The position numbers and the translations under genes were made by a program. From Chitinophagaceae bacterium (GTDB taxonomy: Bacteria; Bacteroidota; Bacteroidia; Chitinophagales; Chitinophagaceae), in assembly GCA_025455205.1 (NCBI GenBank), contig JALOMZ010000134.1:1-8385 (forward strand): a DNA stretch of 8,385 bases, given 5' to 3'. Below, one piece after another: positions 5,788 to 8,385 of the stretch. Below the pieces are notes generated by a model, which was not told where the DNA came from, did not search any database, and worked only from the letters and a program-made list of their open reading frames with translations. Each line of letters starts with the position of its first letter. Within the stretch, counting starts at the first letter, position 1.

Positions 5788-7146
5788 ATGACCCTCTCAG
5801 AAATACAATCCTACCTGCAGCAAAGCCCCGGCGGCAAGGTGAAGTTTGCCTTTACAGATATAGACGGTGTGCTGCGGGGCAAAATGATATCAGTACAGAA
5901 ATTGCTGGACATACTGGACAACGGCAGCGGCTTCTGCGATGTGGTGTTCGGATGGGATGTACATGACCAACTCTACGAAACACCCGTGCAACTCACCGGC
6001 TGGCATACCGGATTTCCCGACCAGACCTGCCGGATTGACCTGCAGACATTCCGCAATATTCCCTGGCAGCACGAGTTGCCCTTCTTCCTGGCCGACTTTT
6101 CCGGCTCACCGGCTGGTGAAACAGCCTGCCCGCGCTCCCTGCTGAAGCGGGTGGCGGCCCGGGCACAGGAGATGGGTTATGTGCCGCGCTTTGCGCAGGA
6201 GTTTGAATGGTTCAATTTCTCGGAAACACCCGGCTCGCTGGCCGACAAGGGACACCGGCAGCCCGAACCCCTTACGCCGGGCATGTTCGGGTATTCCGTG
6301 CTGCGCCCCTCACAGCATTTTGAATACAACCGGGCGCTGTTTGAAAAGCTTACGGCCTTCGGCATTCCGATAGAAGGACTCCATACGGAAACCGGCCCGG
6401 GCGTATATGAGGCGGCCATCCACCACGATACCGTGCTCAACGCAGCCGATAAGGCCGTGCTCTTCAAGGCCGGAGTGAAGGAAATAGCCGCGCAATACGG
6501 CATCATGGCATCCTTCATGGCCAAGTGGAACCAGCAACTGCCGGGCTGCAGCGGGCACCTGCACCAGAGCCTCTGGGATGCGGCACAGCAGCACAACCTT
6601 TTTTACGATGAAGCGGCCCCGCACCGCATGACGGAACTGATGCAGCATTATGTGGCCGGGGTATTATATGCCCTGCCACACCTGATGCCTATGTATGCCC
6701 CCACCGTTAACAGCTATAAACGCCTGGTGAAGGGAGCCTGGGCGCCCACCACCCTTTCCTGGGGTGTGGAAAACCGCACCACGGCTGTTCGCATCATAGG
6801 AAGCTATGAAAAGGCCGCTCGTGTGGAACTGCGGGTGCCGGGGTCCGACAGCAATCCCTACCTGGCCATGGCCGCCTCCCTGGCATCGGGCCTCTATGGC
6901 ATCCGCAATAAGATACCACTGCGTTTGAAGGCCACCGAAGGCAATGCCTATGCACAGGAGAGCAACCTGCCGCTGCCCGGCAACCTGGCAGATGCCACCC
7001 ATGCCATGCAGCAATCCGGCCTGGCCAAAGAACTGCTCGGTGAGGCCTTTGTGGATCATTTCACCCAAACACGCCTGCACGAGTGGAAACAGTTCAGCGA
7101 AGCAGTGACCGACTGGGAGATGCGCCGGTATTTTGAGATCATCTGA
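5788..7146 (+). CDS. Glutamine synthetase-family gamma-glutamyl-amide ligase (PuuA-like branch)
   Basis: The 452-residue protein has the GS fold: an N-terminal beta-grasp with FTDIDGVLRGK (22-32), as in gamma-glutamylpolyamine synthetases, then the catalytic domain. Active-site glutamates are visible: E138/E140 in FAQEFEWF (replacing the usual E-P-E), E201 and E208 in LHTETGPGVYEAA, and E347 in RVELRVPG. H257 in CSGHLHQSLW matches the glutamate-binding His. NSYKRLVKGAWAP (308-320), ENRTTAVRI (328-336, R330 and R335) and R349 complete the ATP and phosphate sites, and SDSNPYLAMAA follows. The reaction should be ATP-dependent amide formation between the gamma-carboxyl of glutamate and an amine. 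The N-terminal loop differs from the FDGSS ammonium loop of true GlnA, and the Tyr adenylylation region is absent, so the nucleophile is probably an organic amine (putrescine, ethanolamine and others are known for relatives). Two in-frame stops (TGA TAG) end it. A kinase-fold gene and a HAD gene follow. Confidence 0.88.
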   Translation: MTLSEIQSYLQQSPGGKVKFAFTDIDGVLRGKMISVQKLLDILDNGSGFCDVVFGWDVHDQLYETPVQLTGWHTGFPDQTCRIDLQTFRNIPWQHELPFFLADFSGSPAGETACPRSLLKRVAARAQEMGYVPRFAQEFEWFNFSETPGSLADKGHRQPEPLTPGMFGYSVLRPSQHFEYNRALFEKLTAFGIPIEGLHTETGPGVYEAAIHHDTVLNAADKAVLFKAGVKEIAAQYGIMASFMAKWNQQLPGCSGHLHQSLWDAAQQHNLFYDEAAPHRMTELMQHYVAGVLYALPHLMPMYAPTVNSYKRLVKGAWAPTTLSWGVENRTTAVRIIGSYEKAARVELRVPGSDSNPYLAMAASLASGLYGIRNKIPLRLKATEGNAYAQESNLPLPGNLADATHAMQQSGLAKELLGEAFVDHFTQTRLHEWKQFSEAVTDWEMRRYFEII

Positions 7147-7218
7147 TAGGCGCACCAGCACATGCCCGTCAGCCGGCACACACAAAGCCGTACAGAAACC
7201 CGTGAAAGTGAATAACAC

Positions 7219-8262
7219 ATGACCATCGACTACAACCAAATTATACAAAAGGCCTGGGAAGGATACGATGCATCGCGCAAGATCGCTTCCATTGAAGACC
7301 TGAGTGTATATGTTAGCACCAATCGGGTGTGCAAGGTCACGTTTACCGATGGGGATCATATCATTGCCAAATGCTCCAGTTATGGCAAGTATGAGTTTTT
7401 CAAAGAGGATCACCGCATCATTCATTCCCTGGCCAATAACCTGCTCTACCCGTTTGAGAACCTGCTGGCCAAGAGCCTGATCAAGAACAACCGGGTGTAC
7501 CTCTACCGGCATAAGAAGGGCAAGGCTGATGTATGGGTGGTATTCTATAATCCCACCCGGGTGATGGAGCGCCTGCCCCGCCGGCTGGAAGAAGTGCATA
7601 TCAAAAGCCTGGGAAGGCAGATGGCCAAGTTCCACCTGGCCTGCTCACGCATCCGCAATGTGTTGCCCAAAAGCGGCAAGACCCTGCGTACCGATGTCAG
7701 CGCCCTGATCCAGGAGGTAGACCGCAACCCCCGGGCATTTGGGTCGCGCATGCACGCCGACCTCATCAAGTACCATTGCGAGCAGTTTCTGCGCAACCGC
7801 CTGAAATGCAATGTGGGCCGCTTTGAACTGATACCGGTTTTTATTGACTGGAACATCGGCAATTTCTCCGTGATCAACAAGCATGAGCTGTTCAGCCGCT
7901 GGGACTACGACTGGTTCCGCATCAGCTACCGCATGCTCGATTTCTACTTCCTGAGCCGTGTGGTGAGCCATGTAGGCGACCGGACCGTATTCAGCTACGT
8001 GATTGATACCATGATGGAGGACCGCTTCCTGCTGTTTCTGCAGGAATACCACAAAGTGTATCCGCTGATGGCCGATGAGATCCGCTTCCTGCGCGAAGCC
8101 TACCGTTTCTTCATCCTGAACTACGTGGTGAAGGAAGGCAATCATTTCTTCAGCCCGGAATATGCCAAGAAGCTGCGTGCAGAAGCCTTTGAAACCTACC
8201 TGCCTTCGGTGGACCGTGACTTTGACCCGGAGAAGATCATCCGGCACCTCAAACTGAAATAA
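7219..8262 (+). CDS. APH/choline-kinase-fold phosphotransferase-like protein
   Basis: This 347-residue soluble protein has the marks of the aminoglycoside phosphotransferase/choline kinase fold, though strongly diverged. N-lobe: HIIAKCSSYGKYEFFKED (47-64), with K51 a candidate ATP-binding lysine and E59 or E63 a candidate partner. C-lobe: LGRQMAKFHLACSRI (131-145), the usual helix before the catalytic loop. The catalytic loop is PVFIDWNIGNFSV (206-218), where D210 and N215 keep the D-x4-N spacing of the HGDxxxxN Brenner motif, although the HG before the Asp is FI here. Metal-binding acid: SRWDYDWFRISYRMLDF (226-242), with D229 or D231. The substrate is probably a small alcohol or amino-alcohol; no resistance role is implied. 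The ATG at 7219 lies 72 bases after the ligase stop with no terminator between, so cotranscription is likely. C-terminal residues 243-347 are basic and aromatic-rich, with no recognised domain. Confidence 0.78.
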   Translation: MTIDYNQIIQKAWEGYDASRKIASIEDLSVYVSTNRVCKVTFTDGDHIIAKCSSYGKYEFFKEDHRIIHSLANNLLYPFENLLAKSLIKNNRVYLYRHKKGKADVWVVFYNPTRVMERLPRRLEEVHIKSLGRQMAKFHLACSRIRNVLPKSGKTLRTDVSALIQEVDRNPRAFGSRMHADLIKYHCEQFLRNRLKCNVGRFELIPVFIDWNIGNFSVINKHELFSRWDYDWFRISYRMLDFYFLSRVVSHVGDRTVFSYVIDTMMEDRFLLFLQEYHKVYPLMADEIRFLREAYRFFILNYVVKEGNHFFSPEYAKKLRAEAFETYLPSVDRDFDPEKIIRHLKLK

Positions 8263-8296
8263 TATATCCTGTCATCCTGCCAAAATTTTGCACGCT

Positions 8297-8385
8297 ATGG
8301 AATTCATGCTGGAAGAATTTGAACCCATTGCCGCCCGCTATCCTGTGCTGCTCTTCGATTCCTACGGCGTGATTAAGAGCTCACA
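8297..8385 (+). CDS. HAD-superfamily hydrolase, 5' fragment (NagD/class IIA-like)
   Basis: Only 29 codons and two bases are inside the window. The fragment reads MEFMLEEFEPIAARYPVLLF followed by DSYGVIKSS. The hydrophobic strand ending in DSYGV (D21-V25) looks like HAD motif I, with D21 as the nucleophile. The usual second Asp (DxDG) is Tyr here, as in the DxWGV/DxFGV variants I recall from the class IIA (NagD, TIGR01459-type) branch. Those act as phosphatases on small phosphorylated metabolites, or have unknown roles. The ATG at 8297 is 34 bases after the kinase-fold gene, so it is probably in the same transcription unit. An in-frame ATG three codons later (8306) is an alternative start. Subfamily and activity cannot be fixed from this fragment. 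Confidence 0.65.
   Translation, partial: MEFMLEEFEPIAARYPVLLFDSYGVIKSS

Noticed and set aside
5788..7146. Annotating the GS-family gene as glnA
   Set aside because: The N-terminal DIDGVLRGK motif, the changed ammonium loop and the absence of the adenylylation region point to a gamma-glutamyl-amide ligase rather than the ammonia-assimilating enzyme.
6664..7635. A 323-codon minus-strand open frame spanning the ligase and kinase-fold genes
   Set aside because: It crosses the gap between two well-supported plus-strand genes and shows no domain of its own.
7219..8262. Reading the kinase-fold gene as an antibiotic-resistance aminoglycoside phosphotransferase
   Set aside because: The fold is shared with choline, ethanolamine and sugar kinases. 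The catalytic loop is diverged and the context is metabolic, with no mobile element nearby.
8281..8290. Palindrome CAAAATTTTG before the HAD gene
   Set aside because: A short AT-rich palindrome with no second copy. The overlapping AAATTTTG is one mismatch from TAnnTTTG but has no -33 partner, so neither operator nor promoter is supported.

Overview
The window looks like chromosomal DNA from a Bacteroidota bacterium, most likely the Chitinophagaceae or a near relative. The reasons are the protein flavour (a DUF2147 secreted protein, a YebC that starts [10 protein letters not shown], and a membrane protein of the 'PSxLFWSSGxHRDG' type), candidate promoters with the Bacteroidota -7 consensus TAnnTTTG, and start codons without Shine-Dalgarno sequences. 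The genus assignment is inference. I see no mobile element, CRISPR array, tRNA or rRNA.

Left half (60-4265), all on the minus strand. From upstream to downstream the order is an APC-superfamily amino acid permease, a YebC/PmpR-family protein, a complete FabH (3-oxoacyl-ACP synthase III) and a small secreted DUF2147 protein. The first three are each followed by a convincing intrinsic terminator (2679-2710, 1659-1693, 521-560), so they look monocistronic. The stretch between the permease and yebC (2454-2678) is the oddest piece of DNA here. Read as yebC leader RNA it is A/C-rich, has 68 consecutive bases without G directly before the start codon, and is built of degenerate short repeats.

Right half (4434-8385), all on the plus strand and divergent from the permease. 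It starts with a polytopic membrane protein of unknown function. Next comes a glutamine-synthetase-fold ligase of the gamma-glutamyl-amide (PuuA-like) branch, then an APH/choline-kinase-fold phosphotransferase, then the first 29 codons of a HAD-superfamily protein that runs off the window. The last three are closely spaced (72 and 34 nt) and may be one transcription unit.

How the genes may work together: the left-hand genes are housekeeping functions with no evident common pathway. The ligase, kinase-fold and HAD genes suggest a small-molecule pathway that glutamylates an amine and handles a phosphorylated intermediate. No substrate can be read from the sequence. This cluster is the best candidate for an undescribed system, and it continues beyond the right edge.
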